Origin: Nitrospirales bacterium
GTDB taxonomy: Bacteria > Nitrospirota > Nitrospiria > Nitrospirales > UBA8639
Reading direction: 5' to 3'
NCBI GenBank assembly: GCA_021604105.1
Contig: BQIW01000025.1
Span: 1 to 52,558 of the forward strand
Length of the DNA stretch: 52,558 nucleotides
Positions 8,206-17,878 of the stretch are shown in pieces. A program made the translations under genes and the position numbers. Each line of letters begins with the position of its first letter. The stretch's first letter is position 1. The notes under the pieces were generated by a model, which saw only the letters and a list, made by a program, of their open reading frames with translations, was not told the DNA's origin and made no database searches.

Positions 8206-8736
8206 TCACTGAGGTTGTTCCATCTGATGAAGCGCGAGAGACTCTGTGGGATAACCGGCTCTCATTAAAACACGGCGTATGGTTGCAAACACTGCGGGGG
8301 AATCGGAATAGGCAGCTACTGATACCGGCGAGACTGCCTGCACACGCCGGAGGAGATCCTCGATCACGTCACCGGTAACCTGTTCGCATTGCGCATACAC
8401 CCCTTCTGAGCCTTCCTCCAGGACATTGTGAGAGTCAAGAATCCTTCGGATTAACTCAATGATGGCTCGCGTGGGTGTCGGCATGACCAACGTGCCAAGT
8501 GCACCATGATCAAGCCGGAGCTTGTCGGTCAAGGGAAGTGGGGTGCCGCCTCTTAGTCGTTGAACGGTTGGAAACAGCACCTTTTCCTCCATCGCAATGT
8601 GCCGGAGAAGACCCCTGCGGAATTCTCTATAGGCCTGGTGGTCAATTCTATCCTGTTCGCCAAGGGTCCGCTGCAAGAGATGATCTAACCGCGCGTGATC
8701 CTCTGCCAGGTAATGTTGCACCTTTCCCATTTCCAC
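8206..8736 (-). CDS. Hemerythrin-like HHE-domain protein
   Basis: This 176-aa soluble, helical protein has the His/Glu spacing of hemerythrin HHE cation-binding domains: YLAEDHARLDHLL near residues 9-21, RHIAMEEKVLFP near 45-56, LRLDHGALG near 73-81 and SHNVLEEG near 102-109. Such proteins bind a di-iron centre and are associated with O2 or NO sensing, iron storage or repair of nitrosative damage. The start is GTG at 8736, with AGGAG 6 bases upstream; an ATG two bases earlier is out of frame. It ends next to the decayed regulator and lies just downstream of the SOD gene on the same strand (20-base gap), so the two are probably one stress-response transcription unit. Confidence 0.85.
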   Translation of the reverse strand: MEMGKVQHYLAEDHARLDHLLQRTLGEQDRIDHQAYREFRRGLLRHIAMEEKVLFPTVQRLRGGTPLPLTDKLRLDHGALGTLVMPTPTRAIIELIRRILDSHNVLEEGSEGVYAQCEQVTGDVIEDLLRRVQAVSPVSVAAYSDSPAVFATIRRVLMRAGYPTESLALHQMEQPQ

Positions 8737-8756
8737 ATCGTTCTCCTCTCAGATTT

Positions 8757-9359
8757 CTATTGGCGTTTGGCCACCACATCCCAATTGACATTCAAAAGGA
8801 AGCTTTCAATATATTCCCCCCGTTGGGACGGTTGAAAGTCCAGCAGATAGGCATGTTCCCATACATCCATTACCAACAGGGGTCGAAAGCCTGCGACATT
8901 ACCGAATTCATGGAGACTCACCCAATGATTGGATAATCGCCCGTTATGAGGGTTTTGATAGCAAATGGCCCAGCCGACTCCTCGCATTTTCCCTATGCTG
9001 GAAAAGTCCGTCTTCCAATTATCAAAACTTCCAAAACTCTCTATTATGGCTTTCTCTAAGGAATCCTGACCTTTGAAACCGGTTGATGCTTGGGATGTCA
9101 TATTTTCAAAATATAACTCATGCAGGATCATCCCGTTATATTCAAATCCCAGCCGCCGGGTGAGTTCCGAATAAGCTGGCACTTCCTCCTGATCCACCTT
9201 CCCGTCTTTTAAAATATTGGCAATGAGTTTATTTAGCGTATTCGTAGCCTTGACATATCCTTCATACAGTTTGAAATGCATCTCAAGCGTCTTATCTGAA
9301 ATACCTTTTAATCCTGAAAGGTTAAATTCTTTGGCCGTATACTGTTGGGTTCGGGTCAT
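8757..9359 (-). CDS. sod: Fe/Mn-family superoxide dismutase
   Basis: This 200-aa protein is about the usual length of Fe/Mn superoxide dismutases, which convert superoxide to O2 and H2O2. Candidate metal ligands are His28 (LEMHFKLYEGYV), His80 (MILHELYF), Asp165 and His169 (MDVWEHAYLL). The last motif is the family signature. Whether iron or manganese is used cannot be decided from sequence. There is no signal peptide, so it is cytoplasmic. The start has GAGGAAA about 7 bases upstream. The hemerythrin-like gene follows 20 bases downstream. Confidence 0.95.
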   Translation of the reverse strand: MTRTQQYTAKEFNLSGLKGISDKTLEMHFKLYEGYVKATNTLNKLIANILKDGKVDQEEVPAYSELTRRLGFEYNGMILHELYFENMTSQASTGFKGQDSLEKAIIESFGSFDNWKTDFSSIGKMRGVGWAICYQNPHNGRLSNHWVSLHEFGNVAGFRPLLVMDVWEHAYLLDFQPSQRGEYIESFLLNVNWDVVAKRQ

Positions 9360-10725
9360 AAGAAATTTTCCTCATAGATAACCTGATTAAAAAAATAATA
9401 ATCACCCTGACTAATAAGAGAATACGATAGCATCATAATCCCCCACGGGCACAAACCGACTGTGGCTTCAGGAATCGGTCTCGATTTTTCACCATTTTTA
9501 TTTGGAGAAATACTTGGAAGCCTTATGTTTCGGTTTAATCGGGCTTATCGCCATGATGTTTACTCACAGTTCGGAAAAATCCTCATCCGAACCCAAATGC
9601 CATTTGCTCCGCATGCCCCTGATTTCTCTTTGGTGAAGCTCATGGGTACGCCTCATGCGAAATGACCCTTGGAAATAAGCAAGGCAATGAACATGCCAAA
9701 TGGAACTTGCACTTCCATTTGAATCAATTTTTTTCCAAATGCAGCGTTTCATGATCGAGGGTAGGGAAAGAAAATATGAAGAAAGACTGCTTAGATCCTC
9801 CGTCCCCGGTGTGAGGACTCCACTCTTATAATGCTGAGCAGAGTTTGAAGCTCCCATCATTTTGGCAATGGACGATGGGGAGGGAAATTTCCGCTTATGG
9901 CGCTGGGCTGGCAAGTTTAGATAGGGATGACATGTCATGAACCTTAGAAAAATCTTTGCCCTCAGGGGAGACGTTTTTAGGAAACGGAGTTTTAGTTTTC
10001 GAGGAGAGACTTCTTCATTCGTTCAGGTTTCCTGGTCTCCGGCGTTGGACCGATTGCGCCAACATGGGTTTACAGGTGGTAATCTCCGGCGGCTTCAGGT
10101 TGATAGAGCACCTCCTCAATGTTCAGCTTCCGAGTATCCCAAATCAGGAGCATTCGGGGGTTACGACCTTTCCCGAAGAAAAGAGGCAGAGGACAATGAA
10201 TAAAACGCATGGAAAGCCCTACGGACCATAAGAAGGCTTGTACCACGATTTTTACGAAGCCAGCCCAAATGCAAGAGGCTATAATTTTGGGCAGGGTCCA
10301 AGGAAGAAGATCGCGCCTCCTACCCCGAAAGGCTTGAGCCGTCTAGCTTGGTGGTCTCTCGACCGACCCAAGCGGTTGGGAATTATTCGCCGTATCCGGG
10401 ACCAATACCTGAACGAAATTCTGGACCTCAGAAAAAATGGAGAGGGGCACTTTCATTGTTCCAAACACATTTATCGGTTGAGCGTCAGCAATCGGGGAAA
10501 GACGGGAACAGGAGCAACTCAAAGAAGGGCCTGAGGGACAAAGAGCATCGCAATGGCACAACATTCCAGTAGCGTGATCGACTCGAGTCAGTTTTCCCAT
10601 TCCCCTTTCCCTGTCAGAGGGAGGTTTTCTGGTCGATGATCCACAAGACTTGTTACCACGTGATTCCGAATCCGGTATTGCAGGAAGGAGGGTTCGCATC
10701 TGCCGGAGTGCATGCTTCAGCTCGC
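9360..10725. other. 1.4-kb region without a recognised gene
   Basis: Several ORFs of 90-124 codons occur on both strands (for example 9564-9938 minus and 10343-10699 minus), but they overlap each other, lack good ribosome binding sites and show no family resemblance. The region may be degraded coding sequence. No repeat, terminator or RNA gene was recognised. Confidence 0.4.
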
Positions 10726-11499
10726 TCAGTATCCAGCAAACTCTTCCGTACGAATATCTGCTTTGCCAACGCCAACGTTCTTGAGCATCGTTCGTATGCC
10801 TTTTACCATGGCTGGTGGGCCAACAATATAGTAGAGGGGTGACTCAATCCCTTGTAAATGTCTGGTCAGCATGGCGTGGTCCAGGTACCCGGTATCCCCG
10901 GTCCAGGAACCGTCCGACTTGCCCATTTGGGTCATCGTGCCGACGAAGGTGTAGCTGGAGATCTTCCGCTGAAGATCCTGGAGTTCATGAAGAAACGGCG
11001 CATCTTCCGGATGGCGGTTTGAGTAAAAAAGCACAAGGCGATGGGGAAGGTCTTGCGTAGCGGCTTGCACCAACATGCTCCGGAAAGGTGTGATCCCAAT
11101 TCCGCCGGCAAGAAAAACCAGCGGTCTCGCTGAACTCTCAGGCAACGTCAAGTTTCCAAAGGGGCCTTCAATGTTGACCACGGTTTCAAAAGGCATCTCA
11201 TAGAACACGCGTTTAAAGGCGGTATCCCGCAATCGGGTCACGACCATGAGGTGCTCCTCCGACGGCGCGCCGGCGAGGGTAAAGGCTCGGGTGTAGCCTT
11301 CTGAGTCCGTTTCAGGTGGGGCAGGAAGCGTGAGATCAATGAACTGGCCGGCTTTGAACGAAAAGCCGGCTGGTCGTTCAAAATACAAGGCCATCGTCCT
11401 TTGGGCCACTTCACGGCGTGCGATCAATCTGACCCGATACCCTGAAGCTTCCATGACGTTCGGATTCGATCCTTGATCCTTACTCGCGATGTCATTCAT
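10726..11499 (-). CDS. FAD/NAD(P)-binding oxidoreductase (ferredoxin reductase family), copy 1
   Basis: This 257-aa protein has the two-domain ferredoxin-NADP reductase layout: an FAD-binding barrel (about residues 20-120, with FKAGQFIDLTLP and YTRAFTLAGAP in the flavin-binding positions) and a nucleotide-binding domain beginning FLAGGIGITPFRSML, with YYIVGPPAMV near the end. No 2Fe-2S domain is attached, so it needs a separate electron acceptor. The start has AAGGAG 8 bases upstream. A close paralog lies at 18024-18764 on the other strand, next to sigma54 regulators. It may supply reducing power to a ferredoxin-like or haem partner; the partner is not visible here. Confidence 0.88.
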   Translation of the reverse strand: MNDIASKDQGSNPNVMEASGYRVRLIARREVAQRTMALYFERPAGFSFKAGQFIDLTLPAPPETDSEGYTRAFTLAGAPSEEHLMVVTRLRDTAFKRVFYEMPFETVVNIEGPFGNLTLPESSARPLVFLAGGIGITPFRSMLVQAATQDLPHRLVLFYSNRHPEDAPFLHELQDLQRKISSYTFVGTMTQMGKSDGSWTGDTGYLDHAMLTRHLQGIESPLYYIVGPPAMVKGIRTMLKNVGVGKADIRTEEFAGY

Positions 11500-11570
11500 T
11501 GTGTGATCTCCTTCCTTCTTATGTCCAACACCCCACCACGACGGACACCTGCTCCATTGGGCAAGCGTAC

Positions 11571-11924
11571 CTAGGCCAACTCTTCCAGGAATTCTTTCAA
11601 CACCACGGCCTGGTTATGTTTCTCGTCAGCAGCACCATACAGGAGGGTGATCGTTTTTCGACGGGAAAGCCCTGCAAGCTCTTTAAGCGCTTCCATCGGT
11701 TCAGCAGAGGAAAGCTCATTCCGATACCGCTCCCTGAAGACCTCCCATTTGTCCGGATCATGCCCAAACCATTTGCGGAGAGAACTGCTCGGGGCTAAAT
11801 CTTTTCGCCATGCTGCGATACTCGCCTGTTCTTTGCTAATCCCGCGCGGCCAGATCCGATCCATCAGAATTCTGGTCCCATCCCGACGATTCGCCTCACA
11901 ATAGACACGTTTGATTCGTATCAT
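11571..11924 (-). CDS. DUF488 family protein
   Basis: This 117-aa protein begins IRIKRVYCEANRRDGTRILM and contains DRIWPRGISKE and RKWFGHDPDKWEVFRERY, which are the hallmarks of the YeaO-like DUF488 family. Its biochemical function is not established as far as I know. It is cytoplasmic, with no signal or membrane segment, and of normal length for the short subfamily. It lies between the oxidoreductase and the transaldolase-family gene on the same strand, with short spacers, so it may be part of one operon. Confidence 0.85.
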   Translation of the reverse strand: MIRIKRVYCEANRRDGTRILMDRIWPRGISKEQASIAAWRKDLAPSSSLRKWFGHDPDKWEVFRERYRNELSSAEPMEALKELAGLSRRKTITLLYGAADEKHNQAVVLKEFLEELA

Positions 11925-11962
11925 AAGTTCACTTCTTCAAGGAATGAATGCTCCTTTGTCAT

Positions 11963-13255
11963 CTACAAATACCGCACCAGTTCCCGATCCATGTCCTCCT
12001 GATTCTTCTCAAAGTCTGCATCGGCGAGAAGGCTATACAACTTATCGAGAGACGGTTTCGTCGTGATTGGAGCCTCCAGGTTCGGAATTTTTCCTCCACG
12101 CATGGCCAGCCATTCGTCATCATTGGGAATATAAAAAAAATCTCCAAATCCCGCTTCTTCAAACCGTCGCATCAAATGCCCGCCGTCATCAAGGTCTTGA
12201 TATTCGGTGGTCATCCGGTACTCAAGGAGGAACTCCACGAATTCGGGTTCCACTCTGTATAGCCTGGCAATACGATCAGCTCCCAATTTCGCCACGATAT
12301 GGTCCGGAATTCCAAGACGATCTTCGTACGAGGTGCCGAGCCGAATCTGAATGGAACCGGGTATCATTTCATCCTGGCCGAGAAACTCTTGAAGAACCTT
12401 GCACGGTACGGTATACGCATCGCATCCAGCGGTATGGAGCATACTCCGCCAGTTCCGAAGACTCGCAACGATGAGCTGAGTGTTAATCCCGGGATTTTGT
12501 CTGAGCCGCAGGAGTATCCGCTGTGCTTCCAGAGACACGTGGGCACCGAGCAGCTCGGCTTTGAGCCCCTGGTCTAGCCGTCCCATGAAAATATTTGTTC
12601 GCGTGACATTGGCCAACAGCGCCGCGGCGACGACCTGCCTGGCTGAAAAGGTGGAGGTAAAATTCACCGGGATGCCTTCCTTCTCCAGGTCCCGCACAAT
12701 TAGAAAACATATCGGCGCGTGAGGAGCAAACGGAATTTTCACGAAGGCACTCGAGACCATTCGTCGCAACGAACGGCCAATCTCCTTCGCCTGTTCCGAA
12801 TCAAGTACCAATCTCATATGGAGTTGTAGACTCACTTCCCACGAACGGCCGCTCGCAAAGGCCCGTACCATGTCGCCGCCGACCCTCCCGCAGACAAGGC
12901 TATAGAGCAACGGGATGAGGTCCCCATGCGAAAGTTCTGGCTCTTGTTCGCGAAGCTGCTGTGCCCATTTGGCTGGGTTGTCCTGTTTGAGATACTGTTT
13001 GATGACCTTGGCCAACAGCGGCTGGTTGACGGTGTTGCCATCAATTTCTTTAAGTATGGTCTTCCGATCAACCGTCAAAAGCTCCGCTAACTCTTCCTGG
13101 TTTGCCGTATCGGCATAAATATGGGCCGTTCCCGCGTCTTTTAACGCGGCCAGTAGAGGAGAAGGGATAAGCTGCAGGTTCTCGGGCAAGCCTTGGGGTT
13201 GCCCCAGGGTGATGAGGACGTCATGAACTGTTTGAGATTTTGGTTGTGTGCTCAT
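11963..13255 (-). CDS. Transaldolase-family protein, long form (430 aa)
   Basis: The central region carries transaldolase landmarks: IYADTANQEEL (strand-1 Asp, about residues 45-55), the Schiff-base Lys context FVKIPFAPHAP (about 170-181), and GIPVNFTSTFSARQVVAAA (about 194-212), followed by a barrel C-terminus (GRLDQGL). Transaldolases transfer dihydroxyacetone units in the pentose phosphate pathway. At 430 aa it is longer than TalB (about 317 aa), with roughly 100 extra residues at the C-terminus (EFLLEYRMTTEYQDLDDGG onwards) that I do not recognise. It is the second transaldolase-like protein in the window. Fold assignment is good; substrate is unknown. Confidence 0.75.
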   Translation of the reverse strand: MSTQPKSQTVHDVLITLGQPQGLPENLQLIPSPLLAALKDAGTAHIYADTANQEELAELLTVDRKTILKEIDGNTVNQPLLAKVIKQYLKQDNPAKWAQQLREQEPELSHGDLIPLLYSLVCGRVGGDMVRAFASGRSWEVSLQLHMRLVLDSEQAKEIGRSLRRMVSSAFVKIPFAPHAPICFLIVRDLEKEGIPVNFTSTFSARQVVAAALLANVTRTNIFMGRLDQGLKAELLGAHVSLEAQRILLRLRQNPGINTQLIVASLRNWRSMLHTAGCDAYTVPCKVLQEFLGQDEMIPGSIQIRLGTSYEDRLGIPDHIVAKLGADRIARLYRVEPEFVEFLLEYRMTTEYQDLDDGGHLMRRFEEAGFGDFFYIPNDDEWLAMRGGKIPNLEAPITTKPSLDKLYSLLADADFEKNQEDMDRELVRYL

Positions 13256-13395
13256 CGTTCACCTAATTCTTAGACCTGGTATATTTCCCTCGGAAAGACC
13301 CTCACACACTCCTCTGGCTATTGGCCCAAATGCTCTCTCGTTGGAAAAATGCAAGGAGAGACTCAAGGTATGTTATTCTTAACCAGCGTCCTTGG

Positions 13396-13749
13396 CTATA
13401 TCCCAATCCTCTCCGCCCGGTCACCGACTCGAGGGTATCCCGACTGTAGGGAAACCAGTTCTCTCGGCCCTCCCGAAGATTGAGAGCCCAAAAATAAAAA
13501 TTCCGGATCCATGAGTCCTTGACCACAGGGATAGTTCAGAAGGTCATTGTGAAAAAAATGTCTGCGAGGGTTTTCCGACCAGAGAATTCGTTTCTCCCTT
13601 CGTGATTGGGCGGCGGCCAACGCATCCAATGACAAATGGTCACAGAGATTCCACCCTCGTATGAAATCACTCCGGGAGGATGCATGGCCGCACTGGTCGC
13701 ATTGGAGTCGGCCAACTTTTCTGGTCTGTGGGGGAGCAGTAGGTTTCAT
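13396..13749 (-). CDS. Possible small Cys-rich protein (hypothetical)
   Basis: The ATG at 13749 has AAAGGAG 8 bases upstream, a good ribosome binding site. The product (about 117 aa) contains a CDQCGHAS pair early on and then low-complexity sequence that I do not recognise. Only the first 50-60 residues look protein-like, so it may be a frameshifted or decayed zinc-ribbon protein. It stands alone between the transaldolase-family gene and the repressor. Confidence 0.3.
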   Translation of the reverse strand: MKPTAPPQTRKVGRLQCDQCGHASSRSDFIRGWNLCDHLSLDALAAAQSRREKRILWSENPRRHFFHNDLLNYPCGQGLMDPEFLFLGSQSSGGPRELVSLQSGYPRVGDRAERIGI

Positions 13750-13855
13750 GGACATTTCTCCTTTCGCCTTCTCGACCGGGTTGACAATTTTGCACTAAGG
13801 CTCTCCCGGCTATCGGCAACTGCCATATAAACATCAATCCCATGTAACAAAGCGA

Positions 13856-14500
13856 TTACAGATTCATCCGAAGCCGGACCACCCGTCCAACAATCTTCTG
13901 GTGACTCGTGAGAGGCGTGTCCTTGTATTGAGTGTTAAGCGGATGCAAGATAGATCGCTTCTGATTCTTTTTGAGTTGTCTGAGACAACCCGGATCAGGC
14001 TTACCCGTGTGATCCCAAACGACTACATAATCGCCAGACTGGGGTCGAAGGTCCGGATTCACAAAGACGACCTCCCCTTCATGAAACAGCGGCTCCATGG
14101 AATCATTCTCAACGTGCAGTGCAAATACCCGCGCTCCCGGGAGTTCAGTTTCTACCATCTCCTTACCAGCAGCCAAAAAAGCCAGTGAGTCCTGGTGGGC
14201 CACGATTTGGCTCACCTCAGCCTGGGAAAGGATCGGCACCTTTCGAAACGGCTTAAGATGACCCGCCGAACCATCGTTTTTCTCCTGTGAATTCACGAAG
14301 CCGAGTTTCCCGAAACGTAGCAGATTCGCATCCATGCGAAAGTAGCGAGCCAACTTCTTCAAGATATCTGGGCTCTTTGGAACTCTGCCCTTAAGAATCC
14401 CATGAATCGTGAACGTGGGCACGCCAATGTCTTCCGCCAATTCGTGCTCTGTCAGACCTTCACTTAATTGGTACCGGATGAAATTCCCAAGATTGATCAT
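13856..14500 (-). CDS. S24/LexA-like repressor with N-terminal helix-turn-helix
   Basis: This 214-aa protein has an N-terminal XRE-type helix-turn-helix (about residues 12-50; LTEHELAEDIGVPTFTIHGI) and a C-terminal S24 peptidase-like domain with the nucleophile in VENDSMEPLFHEGE. In LexA and CI the second catalytic residue is Lys; here the aligned segment CLRQLKK has Arg in that place, so RecA-stimulated self-cleavage is doubtful. I chose the ATG at 14500, with AAAGG 8 bases upstream; the reading frame could extend 21 codons further. It may regulate nearby genes or be left over from a prophage, but no phage genes are seen around it. Confidence 0.85.
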   Translation of the reverse strand: MINLGNFIRYQLSEGLTEHELAEDIGVPTFTIHGILKGRVPKSPDILKKLARYFRMDANLLRFGKLGFVNSQEKNDGSAGHLKPFRKVPILSQAEVSQIVAHQDSLAFLAAGKEMVETELPGARVFALHVENDSMEPLFHEGEVVFVNPDLRPQSGDYVVVWDHTGKPDPGCLRQLKKNQKRSILHPLNTQYKDTPLTSHQKIVGRVVRLRMNL

Positions 14501-14631
14501 GGGCACTACCTTTCCCCGAGACTGTTGATTCTCGGTAATTTTCCCTTTCGGGCCATGAACCACATATTTCTCAAGTGGTCCATGGCTCCTTATTCCTCCC
14601 TGTCCGTCACTGGGATCGATAGGGCCGAGGT

Positions 14632-15065
14632 TTAGGGATCAAGACCCATACCGACACCTAGGCCGATCCATGCCAGCAAGAGATCATGCCGCGAGACCGA
14701 GCAGGCCACAACCCCATATTGGTCGATCACGGGTAGGTTGAAGACATGATGCTCTTCCATTTGTTTGGCGGCCTCCTCAATCGGGGTTGAGGATATCACG
14801 GCTAATTGATCTTTGCGCATGATGTCCTTGCGACAAGTTTGCCGAGATCCTTCCCTGCCGCCAGGGCCCGCATAACATCGAACTCATTAATAAATCCCAC
14901 AAAGCGTCCTTCGCCATCCACCACCGGTGAACCGGCCGTATGTGTCGACAGGAGAGCCACCGCGATGGCCAAGCCGTTCTGTTGAGTATGAAATTGTAAG
15001 GTATTGGTCGCAACGATTTGTCCGACCGGGTTTAAGCCTTCTACCGGAATGCCTTGTGTCAGCAT
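14632..15065 (-). pseudogene. Tandem CBS-domain protein with a frameshift
   Basis: Two adjacent frames together give a full two-CBS protein of about 144 residues. The first frame (from the ATG at 15065) covers CBS1 (HTAGSPVVDGEGRFVGFINEF) and runs out after GKDLGKLVARTSC near 14802. The second resumes immediately with the linker DIMRKDQLAVISSTPIEEAA and CBS2 (NLPVIDQYGVVACSVSRHDLL). The break is at GTCGCAAGGACATC, where one extra A would restore the frame, so it is a one-base deletion or a sequence error. The intact CBS pair at 46888-47316 has the same layout. CBS pairs bind adenosyl ligands and act as regulatory modules. Confidence 0.75.
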
Positions 15066-15114
15066 GGTCTTCTTCTTTCATTTCATAGGTCAAAGTACAG
15101 CAAACTCGAAAGCC

Positions 15115-15966
15115 CTAGCGTTGATGGTCCAAATCGTAATTCGACACATCGGTGACCTTATTTTCGTCATCCACAATCAAGACGACCAAATTGCCTTTTG
15201 GCAACGTGGTGAGCTTGTCCAGAACAAGCGGACGGACCTCAAGTGAGTGGACATGACCCTCATGCGTTTGAATGGAAATCGTGTTGTGACCTAAGGTCTG
15301 GAGGATAACACCTGTCACTCTCTTGAAGCTGGTCTTGAGGGACGACTTCTTTTGCCTCAATTGCTGAGCCTCCTTGACAGCCTCGGCGCTCTCATAGGTG
15401 ACATCGGCAATCCCGTGCCGTTCATCAAGGAGGAAGATAACGTGGGCCCTCACTGGAACAGAAGCCACTTTGCTCCTGGCCAGCGGCCTCACAACGTGAG
15501 ACTCCTCCTTCCCATCCTCCGTTTGAATCACAGCCTGTTCATGCCCGGTCATGAGCGGTTGGGCAAGTACGCCCCGTATGATTCGATGGTGATCAATTCC
15601 CCCGAGCAAATGTACATCGACGATCAGATTCTGGTCGTTGACGGTAATCGCCACGCGATCCCCTGGCTTGAGGTCCGGCAACCCCTTGTCCTTTCGTACG
15701 TTCAAAGGAAGGTAACGAGGCTGCAAATCACCGGTATTGACCCGGACATCGGCGCTGCTGGTTTCCTCGACCGTCGCAAGAAGGATCCGTTCTCCGGAGA
15801 GCAATTCATGAAGTCCATCATTTGATTCAGCGGAGGCAAACACGACGGAAGCACATAACACCAACATAGCTACCGGCAAGGTCATCACTGAGACCGTGGA
15901 AACTCTCACGGCTATTAATCTCTGACGTTCAGCTGTCGTTCGGCTCTGTGACCCTGAGGTAACCAT
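15115..15966 (-). CDS. Exported protein of unknown function with repeated beta-rich segments
   Basis: The 283-aa product has a basic N-terminus and a hydrophobic segment (about residues 22-45, ending in ASA), which suggests a signal peptide. The mature part is beta-rich with similar short units such as LPDLKPGDRVAITVNDQNLIVDVH and LTTLPKGNLVVLIVDDENKVTDVS, and also VRAHVIFLLDERHGIADV, so there may be three related repeats. I chose the ATG at 15966 because AAGGAGG lies 5 bases upstream; the frame extends upstream without such a signal. I recognise no family. It follows the sigma54 regulator on the same strand but with a 260-base gap. Confidence 0.75.
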   Translation of the reverse strand: MVTSGSQSRTTAERQRLIAVRVSTVSVMTLPVAMLVLCASVVFASAESNDGLHELLSGERILLATVEETSSADVRVNTGDLQPRYLPLNVRKDKGLPDLKPGDRVAITVNDQNLIVDVHLLGGIDHHRIIRGVLAQPLMTGHEQAVIQTEDGKEESHVVRPLARSKVASVPVRAHVIFLLDERHGIADVTYESAEAVKEAQQLRQKKSSLKTSFKRVTGVILQTLGHNTISIQTHEGHVHSLEVRPLVLDKLTTLPKGNLVVLIVDDENKVTDVSNYDLDHQR

Positions 15967-16122
15967 TGGAACCTCCTTTGTGTAATTAGAATTTTTCTTA
16001 CACCCCACAATGATGCATCTTCTACGCCACTGCGCCACGAGGCCCGATCAGTGAATCCCCCCTAATAAAACCGAATAGGTTCTGATCTGTTTTGACCATA
16101 AAATGAGAAAGGAATTTTTGAT

Positions 16123-16148
16123 CCACGAAAGTCGGTGGGGGTTCGTGG
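16123..16148. repeat. Inverted repeat CCACGAA / TTCGTGG
   Basis: Seven-base arms are separated by 12 bases, just past the 3' end of the sigma54 regulator gene (minus strand). No T-run follows. The arms resemble the CCACG/CGTGG hairpins at 6762 and 7825; the latter sits in the equivalent place beyond the decayed regulator tail. Confidence 0.35.
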
Positions 16149-16226
16149 GCTACAGCCACGCAGCATCGTGGAGGACAGAACCTAGAAATGAAGACAGACT
16201 CTGAAGCGGAGGGAGTTTTACAAAGA

Positions 16227-17762
16227 CTACTTTTTGGGGGTTGAGCTGCTCGGCCGTTGAAGCCCTAACTTTCTAATCCGGCTCCTGAGCGTGCTGGGTG
16301 CCAATCCGAGTTGTTCCGCCGCTCCGCCCTCCCCCTCGATCTGCCAATTGCTGGAGGCCAGAGTCTGAAGAATATGTTGTCGTTCAAAATCAACTAATCC
16401 AGCCGGAGCCTTGGGTTCATGCGTCGCACTCTGAAGTATCAAAAGCCGTTCATCAATGCGCATAACCTTTTGGTGGGAGAGAATCACCGCCCGCTCAATC
16501 ACATTTTCCAGTTCGCGAATGTTACCCGGCCAGGAATACCGGATAAGCCGCTGCAGAGAATCCGGTTCAATCGTTTCGCAGGGCCGCTTGAGTTTAATGG
16601 CATAGTGCTCCAGGAAATGCTGGGCGAGTTCTGGAATATCTTCGGGCCGGGCACGGAGGGGGGGGATGGTAATCGGAAACACATGAAGTCGATAGAAAAG
16701 GTCAGCACGAAAACGACCTTGTTCAATAGCTGAAGGCAGATCGGCATTGGTCGAAGCCATCAACCGAATATCCACCGGGATAGATTGCTTGCCACCCACA
16801 CGATCCACCATCCCATCCTGGATCACTCGTAATAATTTCGCTTGGGTCTCCAAAGGAATTTCCCCGATTTCGTCTAACAACAAGGTCCCGCCATGTGCTA
16901 ACTCAAAACGCCCCTCACGCCTGGAGTCGGCTCCCGTAAATGCACCTTTTTCGTGCCCAAATAATTCGCTTTCGACTAATCCTGCCGGAAGGGCCGCACA
17001 ATTGACTCTAATAAACGGTTTATTCGCACGCATGCTCCAATCATGAATGGCTTGGGCAAGGAGTTCTTTTCCGGTTCCCGTCTCCCCCGTGATCAGGACG
17101 GTCGCCGTCGTAGGAGCAACCTCACGGGCAAGTTCCAGTACATGCTGAAAAACCTGACTCCGTCCTACCATTGCCCCGAAATGTTTTGTCAGTTTGAGTT
17201 CCTCTACCAGATAGATGTTTTCCCGTGCCAACTGCTGACGCAGCAGATTAATTTCCTCATAGGCCTGAACATGATCAATCGCATAGGCAATTTGCATGGC
17301 CACTTGTGATAAAAACTCAATGGCATCTGGATCCGGGTTACCCGCATCAACGCTCCCAAGGTTCAACACCCCCATACATTTTCCTCTGACCAACAACGGG
17401 AGGTTGATCATGCGTCCGAGTCCTTCCTCCACATACCATTGGTCTTCCAGAAAGACCTGCTCCTGTTTGAGATCAGGGCGAACATGTAACATCTTGTGAT
17501 CGTACACCCACCCCATTGCACTCCCAACACGCGGTATCACCGTATCACCTTGGACAACGACCCTCGCCAAATGAGTTGTCACAACATAAAATTGGAACCC
17601 GTCAGACTCACGGTCATATAAGGTCACACTGACCCTGGCCCAGGGCATGACCTGCTCAATCTGCTCGATAATGGCTTGCCAGAGACTGTTGGTATCCCGT
17701 TGTGAATTGAGCACAATCGCAACATTCAGAAGCGCCCGATAATTTCTCTCGATTCGTTCCAC
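16227..17762 (-). CDS. Sigma54-dependent activator, GAF-AAA+-Fis (NorR/FhlA-like), copy 1
   Basis: The 511-aa protein has an N-terminal GAF sensor domain (about residues 10-170), an AAA+ sigma54-interaction domain with Walker A GETGTGKE (226-233), the sigma54 contact loop GAFTGA (273-278) and Walker B LLLDEIG (294-300), and a C-terminal Fis-type helix-turn-helix (about 465-505; [20 protein letters not shown]). The GAF domain suggests direct sensing of a small molecule or gas rather than phosphorylation. The start is GTG at 17762. It is transcribed divergently from the FAD/NAD(P) oxidoreductase at 18024, a typical regulator-target pairing. A paralog is at 19046-20593 and a decayed tail at 7971-8150. 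Confidence 0.93.
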   Translation of the reverse strand: MERIERNYRALLNVAIVLNSQRDTNSLWQAIIEQIEQVMPWARVSVTLYDRESDGFQFYVVTTHLARVVVQGDTVIPRVGSAMGWVYDHKMLHVRPDLKQEQVFLEDQWYVEEGLGRMINLPLLVRGKCMGVLNLGSVDAGNPDPDAIEFLSQVAMQIAYAIDHVQAYEEINLLRQQLARENIYLVEELKLTKHFGAMVGRSQVFQHVLELAREVAPTTATVLITGETGTGKELLAQAIHDWSMRANKPFIRVNCAALPAGLVESELFGHEKGAFTGADSRREGRFELAHGGTLLLDEIGEIPLETQAKLLRVIQDGMVDRVGGKQSIPVDIRLMASTNADLPSAIEQGRFRADLFYRLHVFPITIPPLRARPEDIPELAQHFLEHYAIKLKRPCETIEPDSLQRLIRYSWPGNIRELENVIERAVILSHQKVMRIDERLLILQSATHEPKAPAGLVDFERQHILQTLASSNWQIEGEGGAAEQLGLAPSTLRSRIRKLGLQRPSSSTPKK

Positions 17763-17859
17763 CGTCCTTTAATCCTTTCTTGGGTCAGATTCAAGCATAG
17801 TACCGAATGACCTGTCTAATAAGGGCAATGACCTTACCCTTACTTGAAACCTCTGAAGA

Positions 17860-17878
17860 CAATAAAATTTTTTTATTG
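17860..17878. promoter_or_regulatory. Perfect inverted repeat in the divergent regulator/oxidoreductase spacer
   Basis: CAATAAAA-TTT-TTTTATTG is a perfect 8-base inverted repeat about 145 bases upstream of the oxidoreductase ATG and about 100 bases upstream of the regulator start. Its place suits an activator or repressor site, but AT-rich palindromes are common and no binding consensus is matched. I see no convincing TGGCAC-N5-TTGC promoter in this spacer. Confidence 0.35.
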
